From an uncultured Bryobacteraceae bacterium (GTDB lineage Bacteria > Acidobacteriota > Terriglobia > Bryobacterales > Bryobacteraceae), in contig CAKZUE010000006.1 in assembly GCA_937920635.1 (NCBI GenBank), forward strand, positions 1-64,000: 64,000 bases of DNA, given 5' to 3'. How positions within the stretch are numbered: the stretch's first letter is position 1; each line of letters starts with the position of its first letter. Below, piece by piece: positions 1 to 9,204 of this stretch. The notes under the pieces are model-generated. The model saw nothing but the letters and a program-made list of their open reading frames with translations. It had not been told where the DNA came from and searched no databases. Position numbers and translations under genes: made by a program.

Positions 1-1
1 G

Positions 2-1759
2 CAACATGCGTGGGGCTGGCAGACCCTCGAGTTTCAGGATGAAGGCTGGCCGGAGGCGCGGGCGGGCCTGGCGGCCTCTTCGCGCGGGCAGCGCGACGCG
101 CCCACGCGGTGGATGCTGGTGCCGCGCGCCATTCCGCTGATGGAGGAGCGCCCGGAGCGCCTTGCGCGGCTCCGCAAGGCGGAGGGTGTCACCGCGATAT
201 CGGAGTTTCCCGCGCGCCCGGCGCGCGTCACGGTCCCGCCGCGCACGAAAGCCTGGCTGCTGCTCGATCAGAACTATCTGACCTGCGCCTTCCCCGAGCT
301 TGAATTCGAGGGCGGCGCCGGCGCTGCCATCCAGATCCGCTATGCCGAAGCGCTCTGGCAGCAGCTCAAGCCGCGCCGCATGAAGGGCCACCGCGACGAG
401 ATCGAAGGCAAGGAGTTCATCGGCTACGGCGACACCATCCTGCCCGATGGCGGGCGCCGCCACTGGCGCCCGCTGTTCTGGCGCACCTACCGCTACGTGC
501 GGCTCGACATTGAGACCGCCGACCAGCCCCTCACGATCTCGGACATCCGCAGCGTCGCCACCGGATACCCGTTCCAGGTGAAAGCGCGCTTTGATTCCGG
601 CGATCCGCTCCATCAGCGGATCCTCGAAACCGGCTGGCGCACGGCGCGCCTGTGCGCGCACGAGACCTATATGGACTGCCCCTATTACGAGCAGCTCCAG
701 TACGTGGGCGATACGCGCATCCAGGCGCTGGTCTCGATTTACATGACCGGCGACGCGCGCCTGATGCGCAACGCCATCGAGCAGATCGACTCCTCGCGCA
801 CGGCGGAAGGCGCCACCTACTCGCGCGCTCCCAGCACGCTCCAGCAGTACATCCCGCCGTTCTCGCTGTGGTGGATCGGCATGGTGCACGACTACTGGCG
901 CTACGCCGACGATCCGGGCTTCGTGAAAGAAATGCTCGGCGGCGTGCGCGCGGTGCTCGGCTTTTATGAGCGCTACGAGCGCCCGGACGGGCTGCTCGGC
1001 GCGATGCCGTGGTGGAATTACGTCGACTGGGTGGAAGGCTGGCAGGGCGGGCGCCCCCCATCGGAGCCGGATGTCATGCCTGCGTCCATCCACCTCCAGC
1101 GGCTGCTGGCGTTGCAGTATGCCGCGGAGCTGGAGCAGGCGCTCGGCATCGCCGCGCTGGCGGCGCGCTGCCGCGATCAGGCCTCAAGACTGGCGCAGAC
1201 GATGCAGCGCTTCTGGAGCCCGGAGCGCCGGCTGTATAGCGAAGATCTCGGCCACCGCCACTTCTCGCAGCACGCCAACGCGCTGGCTGTGCTCGCGTCG
1301 CTGCCCGCCTCTGATCTGGAAGCGCGGGAGCTGATGCTGCGCGTGGAACCGGCGCAGGACATGGCCCGCTGCTCGGTCTATTTCCGCTATTACCTGGACC
1401 GCGCCATGGTGAAAGCGGGGCTCGGCGACCGCTACCTGAGCCGGCTCGCCACCTGGGAGTTCATGCTCAAGGAAGGGCTCACCACGTGGGCGGAGACCGA
1501 CAACCCGTACACGAGATCCGACTGCCACGCGTGGGGCGCCAGCCCGAACGTGGAGTTTTTCCGAACCGTGCTGGGCGTGGATTCCGCGGGTCCGGGCTGG
1601 TCGAAGGTGAGCGTCAAGCCGCACCTCGGACCGCTCCGGCGCGCCTCCGGCGTGGTTCCGCACCCGAAAGGCCTCATCGAGGTGAAAGTGGAACGGGACG
1701 GCGAGGACTATCGCATCGACGTGCGCGCACCCAACGGTGTCGAAGTGATTCGCGGCTGA
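2..1759 (+). CDS. Alpha-L-rhamnosidase-like glycoside hydrolase (GH78 type), 5' end outside window
   Basis: The frame is open from the first bases of the window, so the N-terminus is missing; about 585 codons remain. The motif ETYMDCPYYEQLQYVGDTR followed by a long helical region with GMVHDYWRYADDP and WWNYVDWVEGW is typical of the (alpha/alpha)6-barrel catalytic domain of bacterial rhamnosidases of family GH78, which release L-rhamnose from glycans. The C-terminal part (HAWGASPNVEFFRTVLGVD, then a beta-rich tail) fits the C-terminal beta-sandwich of the same family. Substrate and export cannot be judged without the N-terminus. It ends 18 bases from the convergent TonB gene. The family call is from motifs; related GH families share the barrel. 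Confidence 0.8.
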   Translation, partial: QHAWGWQTLEFQDEGWPEARAGLAASSRGQRDAPTRWMLVPRAIPLMEERPERLARLRKAEGVTAISEFPARPARVTVPPRTKAWLLLDQNYLTCAFPELEFEGGAGAAIQIRYAEALWQQLKPRRMKGHRDEIEGKEFIGYGDTILPDGGRRHWRPLFWRTYRYVRLDIETADQPLTISDIRSVATGYPFQVKARFDSGDPLHQRILETGWRTARLCAHETYMDCPYYEQLQYVGDTRIQALVSIYMTGDARLMRNAIEQIDSSRTAEGATYSRAPSTLQQYIPPFSLWWIGMVHDYWRYADDPGFVKEMLGGVRAVLGFYERYERPDGLLGAMPWWNYVDWVEGWQGGRPPSEPDVMPASIHLQRLLALQYAAELEQALGIAALAARCRDQASRLAQTMQRFWSPERRLYSEDLGHRHFSQHANALAVLASLPASDLEARELMLRVEPAQDMARCSVYFRYYLDRAMVKAGLGDRYLSRLATWEFMLKEGLTTWAETDNPYTRSDCHAWGASPNVEFFRTVLGVDSAGPGWSKVSVKPHLGPLRRASGVVPHPKGLIEVKVERDGEDYRIDVRAPNGVEVIRG

Positions 1760-1777
1760 GCAAAGCCGCCGGGCAGG

Positions 1778-3091
1778 TTACAGCAGGCGGAAGTTCACTT
1801 CCACGTTGGCCATCACGGGCACGGGCTTGCCGTCCTTGTAACCGGGGCGGAAGCGCCACTTTGTCACGGCTTCGATGGCCTTCTCGTCCAGCCCCATGCC
1901 CAGCGGGCGGATGACGCGCACGTTGGTGACTTTGCCCGTCTCGTCGACGACGATGGCCAGCACCACCGTGCCCTGGTACTTTGCCTTGCGCGCTTCTTCG
2001 GAGTACTCCGGCTCCACCTTGTAGATCGGAACCGGCGCGCTGACGCCGCCGCCAATGCGGAACGCTCCGCCGCCGAATCCGCCGCCAGATCCCGGACCGA
2101 CACCCGGTCCGCGCCCGGAACCGACGCCGCCACCTGATCCGGACCCGATGCCGCCGCCGGAGCCGGGTCCGCTCGAAGGCGGTCCGATCTGGCCAAACGG
2201 ATCGCCGAAGTTCGGCATATTCACGTTCGGCAGCGGCATGTTGGGATCAGCGATGATCGTGGGCTCCATCACCAGCCGCGGGTTTTCGTTCTGGATCACC
2301 GCCGTCGGGGGCGTAAACTGCTTCAGATCCGCGCGCGGCAGGCGCCCCTTGCTTGCCGGCAAGGGCGAGCGGTCTCCTCCGCCACCGCCGCCACCTGCGG
2401 TTTTTGGCGCGGGAGGAAGCTCCGGCATGTAGGGCGATATCTCCACCGGCGCCACCAGGGAGATCGTGTTCTTCACCGCCTGCTGCACCTGCTTGTTGCT
2501 TCCTACAGTGAAGGCGAGCGCCACAAGCCCGATGTGCACCAGCAATGACACAAACGCCGACCGCCCGCGGTATGGATCCGGCGCGAACAGCTCCTTCACC
2601 TGCACCGGCTTGGCAGTCACTTCCAGAGGCGGCAGCTTGGGCGGGAAGATCAGCTCTTTGAGGTTGCGCGCCAGATTGACGTACCAGGGGCGCTCGACTT
2701 CTTCAAACTCCGCCAGTGCAGAGCCTTTCAGCTCCTCCCGGGTGAGCGGGCGGACGGTTGTCTGAAGCGGCGGCTCCTTGGAAAAGAGGTACTGCACATT
2801 CTCCCGGAACGACTGCCAGAAGGTCCGCTCTACCTGAAACTGCGCCAGTTGCTGGAGTTCAGGATCTTTGCTGTTGATGAGCTCTTCTTCCGTCAGCGGC
2901 CGGAAGGTCACCACGAGCGGCGGCTGCCGCTTCATGGCCGAGAGCTCCCGCAGGGTGCAAAACAGGTTGATGAACCAGGGTTTCCGCTCTTCTTGCAGGG
3001 TCAGAATGCTGGCCAGCGGCGTGCGTTCCTGACGCGCGTCTGGCCGCTCGATCGTTTCCTCGTATTTGGGCTTGGGGACGTGCGCCTGCAT
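1778..3091 (-). CDS. TonB-family energy transducer with triplicated cytoplasmic module
   Basis: 437 residues, ATG start. TonB proteins couple the proton-motive force of the inner membrane to outer-membrane receptors. The C-terminal part (about residues 350-437, PIYKVEPEYSEEARKAKYQG then KAIEAVTKWRFRPGYKDGKP) is a classic TonB C-terminal domain. A single membrane segment lies at about 178-196, followed by a Gly/Ser-rich spacer (about 230-345) that would span the periplasm. Unusually, about 177 residues precede the membrane segment. They carry three copies of a module ending in PPLxxTxxPLTxEEL (roughly 35-71, 88-121, 132-169). It lies convergent to the rhamnosidase gene. A TonB-dependent receptor is encoded at 15.9-17.8 kb, but no exbB/exbD is in the window. 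Confidence 0.88.
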   Translation of the reverse strand: MQAHVPKPKYEETIERPDARQERTPLASILTLQEERKPWFINLFCTLRELSAMKRQPPLVVTFRPLTEEELINSKDPELQQLAQFQVERTFWQSFRENVQYLFSKEPPLQTTVRPLTREELKGSALAEFEEVERPWYVNLARNLKELIFPPKLPPLEVTAKPVQVKELFAPDPYRGRSAFVSLLVHIGLVALAFTVGSNKQVQQAVKNTISLVAPVEISPYMPELPPAPKTAGGGGGGGDRSPLPASKGRLPRADLKQFTPPTAVIQNENPRLVMEPTIIADPNMPLPNVNMPNFGDPFGQIGPPSSGPGSGGGIGSGSGGGVGSGRGPGVGPGSGGGFGGGAFRIGGGVSAPVPIYKVEPEYSEEARKAKYQGTVVLAIVVDETGKVTNVRVIRPLGMGLDEKAIEAVTKWRFRPGYKDGKPVPVMANVEVNFRLL

Positions 3092-3300
3092 GATGAGTGA
3101 AACGCCTTACTTCCTTCCAGCAGTCCGGCGATGGCCTCTGCCAGCTTAGACGCACCCTTCTGGTGAAAGTTGCACGAAAGCAGGCTTCACCGCCGAGCTG
3201 TTCCCAAAAATTGTAACACGCGGCAAAACAAGAGGCGATTCGCTCCGGATTTTGGTAACGCGTCTGGATGACCGCTGTGCCGCGGGCGTTCCTGCCAGAC

Positions 3301-4110
3301 TCACCGCCCGCTCTTCCGCGCCGCCGGATCCAGCGCGCGGTTCAGCATCGCAGCCAGCCGCAGCCCTGCCAGACGGATCTGTTGCTCGATCACGGGATAA
3401 GCCCGCTCCGCGTATTCGCCATCGAGCAGCGCGGGGCGTTCCGGCGGCAGAGCCGCATAGGCGGCTTCGCCCGATGCGCGGTGCGAATCCCAGACCCACT
3501 GCCCGGGGTCCCCGGCGGTGGCAAGGCCGAATTCATCCGGGCCGGCTTCGCGCAGCAGGCGGTCGCGGACGCCTTCGCGTTGCAGTGTTTCGGCCAGCAG
3601 CGGCGTGTCCCAGATCGAATGCAGATTGGTGGGCCGGCCGCGGAACACCACCGGGACGTCGTTGCCCCCGCGGTCCCGCCGGTCGCCGCAATGCAGCGGC
3701 TGGTGCAGATCGCCGACGAAATGAACCAGGAACCGCAGAGCCTCTTCCCGCTCGGCGGCGGACAACTGCCGGTCGGCGAGCCTGGCAGCGAAGCGCTGCA
3801 CCGCGGTGATGATGCACTCATCGTTCGGGCAGTAAGGGCGCCAGTCGCCGCGTGGAGCTTCCACAGGGATGTTGATGTAGTGCCAGGGCGCCGTCTCGCG
3901 CCGCTGAGGGCGGACCTCATCGGCCCACGGCGCGACCGAAATCAGCGTCTCGCCTTCGGGCAGCAGCTTGACCACCTCCGCGCGGACCGCCTCTGTCGCG
4001 TGCTTCCACGCGATCTCTGCAATCAGCCGGTGTCCATCAGGCCCCCAGGACCAGCCCGGCGCACCTGCCATCAGCCCCACGGCCCAAAGAATCATCACCC
4101 GCTTCAGCAT
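3301..4110 (-). CDS. S1/P1-type zinc nuclease, secreted
   Basis: 269 residues with a signal peptide (hydrophobic stretch 5-18, likely cleavage before Trp22). Members cleave single-stranded nucleic acids using three zinc ions. All expected ligands are visible at family spacing: Trp22, His27, Asp64, His77, His130, Asp134, His140, His164 and Asp168 (motifs WGPDGHRLIAE, FLVHFVGDLHQPLHCGD, NLHSIWD). Trp22 must become the new N-terminus for zinc binding, which supports secretion. A weak promoter may lie just upstream (TTGAGA/CATACT at 4143-4148 and 4119-4124, minus strand). The gene stands alone; a nutrient-scavenging role for extracellular nucleic acid is inferred. Confidence 0.9.
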   Translation of the reverse strand: MLKRVMILWAVGLMAGAPGWSWGPDGHRLIAEIAWKHATEAVRAEVVKLLPEGETLISVAPWADEVRPQRRETAPWHYINIPVEAPRGDWRPYCPNDECIITAVQRFAARLADRQLSAAEREEALRFLVHFVGDLHQPLHCGDRRDRGGNDVPVVFRGRPTNLHSIWDTPLLAETLQREGVRDRLLREAGPDEFGLATAGDPGQWVWDSHRASGEAAYAALPPERPALLDGEYAERAYPVIEQQIRLAGLRLAAMLNRALDPAARKSGR

Positions 4111-4199
4111 GAACTTTCAGTATGGCAGTCTGGAAGTGAAGCTCTCAAGCGCCCTTTTTCCAACAAGAGGGGGAATACGAGCATCCAGACAAGCGTCGG

Positions 4200-4988
4200 A
4201 TGGAGCCGCAAACGTATTCAAGCGCCCGCAAGGCTGCGTCCTTTATGGCCGGAGCGGCTATGACGCTGTTGGCCGCCGTGGCCTTCGTCTATCAACTGCC
4301 ATCGACGTTCTTCCCCCATGTGGAAGGACCGGCGTGGCTCAACTGGCTGGCCTTTGCGGTTCTGTACATGGTTTATGCGACCGTGAGCCTGCCGTTCGAT
4401 GTGTGGGCGGGCTACTGGCTGCCCTGCCATCATCAGCGCGCCTGCCGGCTGCTGCCCGTGTACCTGGGCACGCTGTTTCGGGCAGAGTCCGCACAATTCG
4501 CGGTGATGACTCTCTCCGCGGTGGCGCTTCTTGAGGCTGGCCGGCGCTGGGGCGCGGCAGGCACGCTGGCCGCCTATGCGGGCGCCCAAGCGGTGCTGGT
4601 GCTCGCGCATCGGCGGCTGGCGCGGTACCTGGGTATGAATGCGCGCCCCATGCCATTCGGCCAGTGGCTGCCCGCCGCGGGATGGAACCTGGCCAGCCTG
4701 GCCCTTGTGCTGCGGTTGCCCTGGTGCGGCTCGGCCACGGTGCACCAGTTGGTGGAGACCCTGCTGGGCTGCGCCCTGCTGTCGCTGCCGGGCTACTGGC
4801 TGCTGCGCAGGCTCAGCCGCGGTTCGGCAGGAGCGATGCTGTATCTGTCCTGGGCTGGATTCGGACTGTTTTCGAGGATCACGCCAGAGCGGCTGGGGCT
4901 GCCAGAGGGCTGGCTCGCGCCGGAAGCCGGCCGGCCGGCTCATTGGGCCAGAAAGGAACTGGCCGCCTCCCAGATCACATCCACCTGA
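4200..4988 (+). CDS. Unknown multi-pass membrane protein
   Basis: 262 residues, not recognised. There are about six to seven hydrophobic segments (for example around residues 15-32, 47-65, 100-112, 120-136, 155-170 and 180-200) separated by Arg-rich loops, consistent with an inner-membrane protein. No catalytic motif is apparent. No good ribosome site precedes 4200; ATG 4245, which opens with a hydrophobic stretch, is an alternative start. The last 49 bases overlap the convergent hydrolase gene (4940-5566). Confidence 0.6.
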   Translation: MEPQTYSSARKAASFMAGAAMTLLAAVAFVYQLPSTFFPHVEGPAWLNWLAFAVLYMVYATVSLPFDVWAGYWLPCHHQRACRLLPVYLGTLFRAESAQFAVMTLSAVALLEAGRRWGAAGTLAAYAGAQAVLVLAHRRLARYLGMNARPMPFGQWLPAAGWNLASLALVLRLPWCGSATVHQLVETLLGCALLSLPGYWLLRRLSRGSAGAMLYLSWAGFGLFSRITPERLGLPEGWLAPEAGRPAHWARKELAASQITST

Positions 4989-5566
4989 TCCCGCAGTTCG
5001 TGGTCCGAATCCGTCTCGAACAGGTGGCAGCAGGTGCGCGTCCGCGCAAACTGCCGCGAGACCTGGACGGGGACCACATCATCCCGCGTGCCATGAACGA
5101 TCAGGCATGGCTGCGTGATGGCCGGTTCTTCCTCATACCGGCGGGCGTCCGCCAGAAATTCCCAGCCCAGTTCCGTCTCCGCGCCGGAACCGTAGTGCAT
5201 CAGGCGAAGCGAGCCCGTGCGCTCCCATTCCTTCACCTTCTCCGCGCCCAGAGACGCCTCGTAGAGCCGCGCGAAGCCAAACGCGGGCGCCAGAAGGACG
5301 AGCTTCTGCACTTCCGGATGCCGTGCCGCGTATAGCGCCGCCAGATAGCCGCCGAGGCTCGATCCGATCAGATGCACGGGCCCGCCGGCAGCGCGGCGCT
5401 CCACGATGGAGAGCTGTCCGGTCAGCGTCAGGCGCCGGAAGTCGCCGCCGTTCAGGTCCGGGATCTCCAGAGGCCAACCCTGGTGGCTGAACCGCCGGGC
5501 GAGGTACTGCGCCTTGAAGGACTGGGGCGAGGAGGCGAATCCGTGCAGATAGAGGGTCCGAATCAT
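4940..5566 (-). CDS. Small alpha/beta-fold esterase (YqiA/Fes-like)
   Basis: 208 residues. The start is set at ATG 5566 (MIRTLYLHGFASSPQS); longer readings would run into the acpP promoter and gene. The opening YLHGFASSPQS (oxyanion region), the nucleophile elbow GSSLGGYLAALYA, the late Asp in HGTRDDVVPV and the final His in DSDHELRD make up the Ser-Asp-His triad of the alpha/beta hydrolase fold. Length and layout fit the YqiA-like esterase group. No signal peptide is seen, so it should be cytoplasmic. Substrate unknown. Convergent with, and overlapping, the membrane protein gene. Confidence 0.82.
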   Translation of the reverse strand: MIRTLYLHGFASSPQSFKAQYLARRFSHQGWPLEIPDLNGGDFRRLTLTGQLSIVERRAAGGPVHLIGSSLGGYLAALYAARHPEVQKLVLLAPAFGFARLYEASLGAEKVKEWERTGSLRLMHYGSGAETELGWEFLADARRYEEEPAITQPCLIVHGTRDDVVPVQVSRQFARTRTCCHLFETDSDHELRDQVDVIWEAASSFLAQ

Positions 5567-5622
5567 GCTACAAAGAAAGCTTAGCGGACTTGTGCGTCCG
5601 CTGAAGACTGGCCAAGGCTTCG

Positions 5623-5651
5623 TTGCATTCCCTCTGCCGCCTCGGTAGAAT
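5623..5651 (+). promoter_or_regulatory. Sigma-70-type promoter for acpP-fabF
   Basis: TTGCAT (5623-5628), a 17-base spacer, then TAGAAT (5646-5651). This would start transcription near 5658, about 24 bases before the acpP ATG, with the GGGGAGG ribosome site (5671-5677) between. Two good hexamers at ideal spacing in front of a highly expressed gene make this one of the clearest promoters in the window. Confidence 0.65.
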
Positions 5652-5681
5652 CGGAGCTTTGTGGTCTTTTGGGGAGGTTTC

Positions 5682-5918
5682 ATGCTCGTTCGCGACAAAG
5701 TGAAGCAGATCATCATTGAACAGCTCGGCGTGGAAGAGGAGCAGGTGGAAGACACCGCCTCGATCGTCGACGACCTCGGCGCCGATTCGCTCGACATCGT
5801 CGAGCTGGTGATGGCCTTCGAAGAGGCGTTCGATATCGAAATCCCGGACACTGACGCCGAGAAGATTACGACGGTCAAAGACGCCATCGAATACATCGAG
5901 GCCAAGAAGAAGGAGTAG
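5682..5918 (+). CDS. acpP: Acyl carrier protein
   Basis: 78 residues, acidic and helical, the usual ACP length. It carries growing acyl chains on a phosphopantetheine arm during fatty acid synthesis in the cytoplasm. The attachment site is Ser36 in the canonical [14 protein letters not shown] 5682 is chosen because GGGGAGG sits 4 bases upstream and [15 protein letters not shown] is the normal N-terminus; an in-frame GTG at 5661 lies too close to the promoter. fabF follows 63 bases later, the common bacterial acpP-fabF order. Confidence 0.97.
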   Translation: MLVRDKVKQIIIEQLGVEEEQVEDTASIVDDLGADSLDIVELVMAFEEAFDIEIPDTDAEKITTVKDAIEYIEAKKKE

Positions 5919-5981
5919 GAGGGTTCCGCCCTCTGATCCGCCTTCCGGGGCGGAGTTCGTTCCATCGACAGGAGAATTCCA

Positions 5982-7223
5982 TTGGCACGCAGGGTGGTTG
6001 TCACCGGTGTCGGCGTCATATCGGCGCTTGGCCTGAACGCTGCGGAGACCTGGCAGGGGATCCTCGAGTCCCGATGCGGAATCGGCCCGATCACGCAGTT
6101 CGACTGCGAGAAGTTCTCTTGCCGCATTGCTGCCGAGGTGAAGGGTTTTGACCCGCTTCAGTTCTTCGAAAAGAAGGAGCTGAAGAAAGTCGGCCGTTTC
6201 ATCCAGTTCGCCGTCGCCGCCTCGCAGGAAGCGATGGAGTCCAGCGGGCTCCAGGTGACGCCGGACATCGCCGAGAGGGTGGGAGTCTATATCGGCAGCG
6301 GCATCGGCGCGTTCGAAGTCATTGAGCGGGAGCACCGCACCCTGCTCGAGAAGGGTCCGGACCGCATCAGCCCGTTCTTCATCCCGGCTTCGATCGTGAA
6401 CCTGGCGTCGGGCAACGTCAGCATCCGCACGGGCGCAAAGGGCCCCAATTCCGCCACCGCCACCGCCTGCACCACCAGCGCCCACTGCATCGGCGATTCG
6501 TTCCGCCTCATCCAGCACGGCTACGCCGACGTGATGATCTGCGGCGGCGCGGAAGCCTGCATCACGCCCATGGGCGTGGGCGGCTTTGCCGCCATGCGCG
6601 CGCTGTCGACGCGCAACGACGAACCGGCCCGGGCGTCGCGGCCATGGGACAAGGACCGCGACGGCTTCGTCGTCGGGGAAGGCGCGGGCATCCTCATTCT
6701 GGAAGAGCTGGAATTCGCCCGCAGCCGCGGGGCGTCCATCCTGGCTGAAGTGGCGGGCTACGGCATGAGCGGCGACGCCTATCACATCACCGCCCCCTCG
6801 GAAGACGGCGACGGGGCTTACCGCGTCATGCGCAACGCCATGCAGGACGCCGGCATCGGACCGGAACAGATCGACTACGTCAACGCCCACGGCACGTCCA
6901 CGCCGGTGGGTGACATCATCGAGTGCAAAGCCCTGAAGCGCGTCTTCGGCGAGCACGCCGCGAAGGTCGCCGTCAGCTCCACCAAGTCGATGACCGGCCA
7001 TGTCCTCGGCGGCGCCGGCGGGCTCGAGGCGGCGCTCACGGTGTTCGCCATCCGCGACCAGATCGCTCCGCCGACCATCAACCTGGACCACCCCGACGAG
7101 GAGTGCGATCTCGACTTCGTGCCCCACAAGGCGCGGCGCCAGAAGATCGAGTACGCGCTGTCGAACTCGTTCGGCTTCGGCGGGACCAACGGCAGCCTGA
7201 TCTTCAAGCGGTACTCGGAATAG
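5982..7223 (+). CDS. fabF: Beta-ketoacyl-ACP synthase II
   Basis: 413 residues, TTG start with AGGAGA 6 bases upstream. It condenses malonyl-ACP with acyl-ACP in fatty acid elongation. The catalytic triad Cys163 (ATACTTSAHC), His303 (NAHGTSTPVGD) and His340 (KSMTGHVLGGAGG) falls at the same residue numbers as in E. coli FabF. Length is normal. It is co-directional with acpP and probably shares its promoter. Confidence 0.97.
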   Translation: MARRVVVTGVGVISALGLNAAETWQGILESRCGIGPITQFDCEKFSCRIAAEVKGFDPLQFFEKKELKKVGRFIQFAVAASQEAMESSGLQVTPDIAERVGVYIGSGIGAFEVIEREHRTLLEKGPDRISPFFIPASIVNLASGNVSIRTGAKGPNSATATACTTSAHCIGDSFRLIQHGYADVMICGGAEACITPMGVGGFAAMRALSTRNDEPARASRPWDKDRDGFVVGEGAGILILEELEFARSRGASILAEVAGYGMSGDAYHITAPSEDGDGAYRVMRNAMQDAGIGPEQIDYVNAHGTSTPVGDIIECKALKRVFGEHAAKVAVSSTKSMTGHVLGGAGGLEAALTVFAIRDQIAPPTINLDHPDEECDLDFVPHKARRQKIEYALSNSFGFGGTNGSLIFKRYSE

Positions 7224-7279
7224 CCGCGCGGTTTTGCAGCCGCAGGCAGGCCGGCTCCGGCCGGCGGGAGTCGTGATTG

Positions 7280-8050
7280 ATGAAGATCCTTGTCGCTCTC
7301 AAACAGGTGCCGGCGCGGGACCTCCCCGTGGAGGCGGATGCCGCCCGCGCCTGGATCGACGAATCCTCGCTCAGCCATGAGATGAACGAGCCGGACGCCT
7401 ACGCCCTGGAGGCGGCGCTGCAACTGAAGGAGTCTTCCGGCGGAGAAGTGGTTGCCGTATCCGCCGGTCAGGCGCGCGTGCAATCCGCCCTGCGCGAAGC
7501 GCTCGCCAAGGGCGCCGACCGGGCCATTCATATCCAGGTGGAAGGCGAAGCGGCTCGGGGCACGGACCCGTCCATCACGGCGAAGCTGCTGGAGGCGGCG
7601 GTCCGCGAGGAGCAGCCGCAGCTCGTGCTCACCGGGCTGCAATCGGATGACACGGGGAGCGGACAGACCGGCGTGATTCTGGCCGCACGGCTCGGCTGGC
7701 CGCACGCGACGCTGGTCGTCGCCATCGAACCCGGTCCGGACTCCGTGCGTGTCAAGCGAGAACTGGAAGCCGGATGGTTCCAGCACGTCACCCTTCCCCT
7801 GCCCGCCGTGCTCACCATCCAGAGCGGCATCAGCCGCCTCCGCTACGCGACGCTCATGGGCATCAAGCGGGCCAAGACGAAGGAGATCCGTCTGATGGAG
7901 CCCCCTGCGGACGCCGTGGGCGGAGGGCTGCGGCTCACTGGACTTGCCGAGCCCCGCCGCCAACGGCAGACGCAGTTCCTGGAAGGCTCTCCAGCCGAAC
8001 AGGCGGCGCAACTGGTGGAGAAACTCCGTTTCGAGGCGCGCGTGCTATGA
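7280..8050 (+). CDS. etfB: Electron transfer flavoprotein, beta subunit
   Basis: 256 residues. With EtfA it forms a soluble FAD/AMP heterodimer that takes electrons from acyl-CoA and other dehydrogenases. The N-terminus MKILVALKQVP, the stretch DAYALEAALQL, and the central LVLTGLQSDDTGSGQTG followed by the ETF-beta signature region (about residues 155-200) identify it. ATG 7280 is preferred over TTG 7277; the ribosome site is GGCGGGAG at 7263-7270. Its stop overlaps the etfA start as ATGA. It follows fabF by 56 bases. Confidence 0.93.
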   Translation: MKILVALKQVPARDLPVEADAARAWIDESSLSHEMNEPDAYALEAALQLKESSGGEVVAVSAGQARVQSALREALAKGADRAIHIQVEGEAARGTDPSITAKLLEAAVREEQPQLVLTGLQSDDTGSGQTGVILAARLGWPHATLVVAIEPGPDSVRVKRELEAGWFQHVTLPLPAVLTIQSGISRLRYATLMGIKRAKTKEIRLMEPPADAVGGGLRLTGLAEPRRQRQTQFLEGSPAEQAAQLVEKLRFEARVL

Positions 8051-9018
8051 GCGGGATTCTGGCGGTTCTGGAGCGCCAGTCCGGCGGCTGGCACAAGATG
8101 TCGTTTGAAGCGCTGGCCGGCGCGCTGGAACTGGGCCGCGCCACGGGCCTCGAGGTTTTCGCGTGCGTGCCCGGCTGCGGCGCGGGCGAGGCGGCGGCGG
8201 AAGCTTCTGTGGCAGGGGTGGCCGGCGTGACCATCCTCGAGCACGAGGCGCTGGAGGCTTACACGGCAGACGCCTGGGTGGAGGCGCTCGCGGAATGGAT
8301 CGCGGAGCTCCAGCCGGACTACGTTCTGTTTCCGCACACCTACCAGACCCGCGACTTTGCTCCCGCCCTGGCGGCGCGGTTCGGCCGCACGTTGATGGCC
8401 GACTCCACGGGCTTTTCGATGGAAGGCGGCGTGCCGGTGTTCGAAAGGCCCCTGTTTCAGGGCAAACATATCGGCCGATTCGTGTTGGAAACGCCTGCGC
8501 CAAACTTTGTTTCTTTTCAGGCCGGAGCGTTCCGCGCCGTCCCGCCCGGCGGCGGCGCTGCGCCGGCCGCCGTGCGGCGGCCCGCCCTGGATCCGGCCCG
8601 CATCCGCCAGCGGCCCGAGCCGCCGTTCCGCGAGACGGCGCAGGCGGTGGATCTTTCCGCCGCCGAGCGCATCGTTGCCGTGGGCCGCGGGATTCAGGAC
8701 GAAGGCAACCTGGAACTGGCCCGCCAGCTCGCGGCCGCCCTCGGGGCCGAGCTCGCCGCCTCCCGTCCGATCATCGACAATGGCTGGCTCCCGGCGGACC
8801 GCCAGGTGGGCAGCTCCGGCCAGACGGTTGCGCCCAGGCTCTATGTCGCCCTCGGCATCTCCGGCGCCATCCAGCACATCGTCGGCATGAAAGGGGCGGG
8901 GTGCATCGTCGCCATCAACCGCGACCCCAAAGCGCCGATCTTCGAGATCGCCGATTACGCTCTGGTCGGCGACCTTTTCGAGATCACGCCAGCCCTGCTC
9001 GACGCCCTTTCATCCTGA
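8047..9018 (+). CDS. etfA: Electron transfer flavoprotein, alpha subunit
   Basis: 323 residues. The ATG overlaps the etfB stop by 4 bases (translational coupling). The C-terminal FAD-binding domain shows the hallmark [20 protein letters not shown], then [18 protein letters not shown] and [14 protein letters not shown] (about residues 255-312). The N-terminal half is the ETF alpha/beta-type Rossmann-like domain. No etf:ubiquinone oxidoreductase gene is in the window. A hairpin follows immediately (9019-9055). Confidence 0.94.
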   Translation: MSGILAVLERQSGGWHKMSFEALAGALELGRATGLEVFACVPGCGAGEAAAEASVAGVAGVTILEHEALEAYTADAWVEALAEWIAELQPDYVLFPHTYQTRDFAPALAARFGRTLMADSTGFSMEGGVPVFERPLFQGKHIGRFVLETPAPNFVSFQAGAFRAVPPGGGAAPAAVRRPALDPARIRQRPEPPFRETAQAVDLSAAERIVAVGRGIQDEGNLELARQLAAALGAELAASRPIIDNGWLPADRQVGSSGQTVAPRLYVALGISGAIQHIVGMKGAGCIVAINRDPKAPIFEIADYALVGDLFEITPALLDALSS

Positions 9019-9055
9019 CGAAAAAAGGGGACAGGAACACAATACCCCTTTTTCG
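9019..9055 (+). terminator. Hairpin after etfA, GGGGACAG-containing
   Basis: CGAAAAAAGGGG (9019-9030) pairs with CCCCTTTTTCG (9045-9055) with one bulged A; the 14-base loop contains ACAGGAACACAATA. It begins directly at the etfA stop codon and is A-rich on one arm and T-rich on the other, so it could terminate in either direction. It also contains the GGGGACAG string seen in other intergenic palindromes of this window. Confidence 0.55.
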
Positions 9056-9204
9056 GCCGCAACGCCCGGAGTGCGGCGCCATTCCCAGAAGTCCTGAAAA
9101 GCCGCCGGCGGAAAGACCGGAGAACAGACGGAGAACCGTGGAGCAGGATTTTTGCCCTATGCAAGAAAACGAAAGTCCTGCCATAAAATGGGTGACTATT
9201 TTCT

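Noticed and set aside
5567-6127. Upstream extension of the alpha/beta hydrolase across acpP
   Set aside because: It runs antisense through acpP, its promoter and fabF's start; the family N-terminus begins at 5566.
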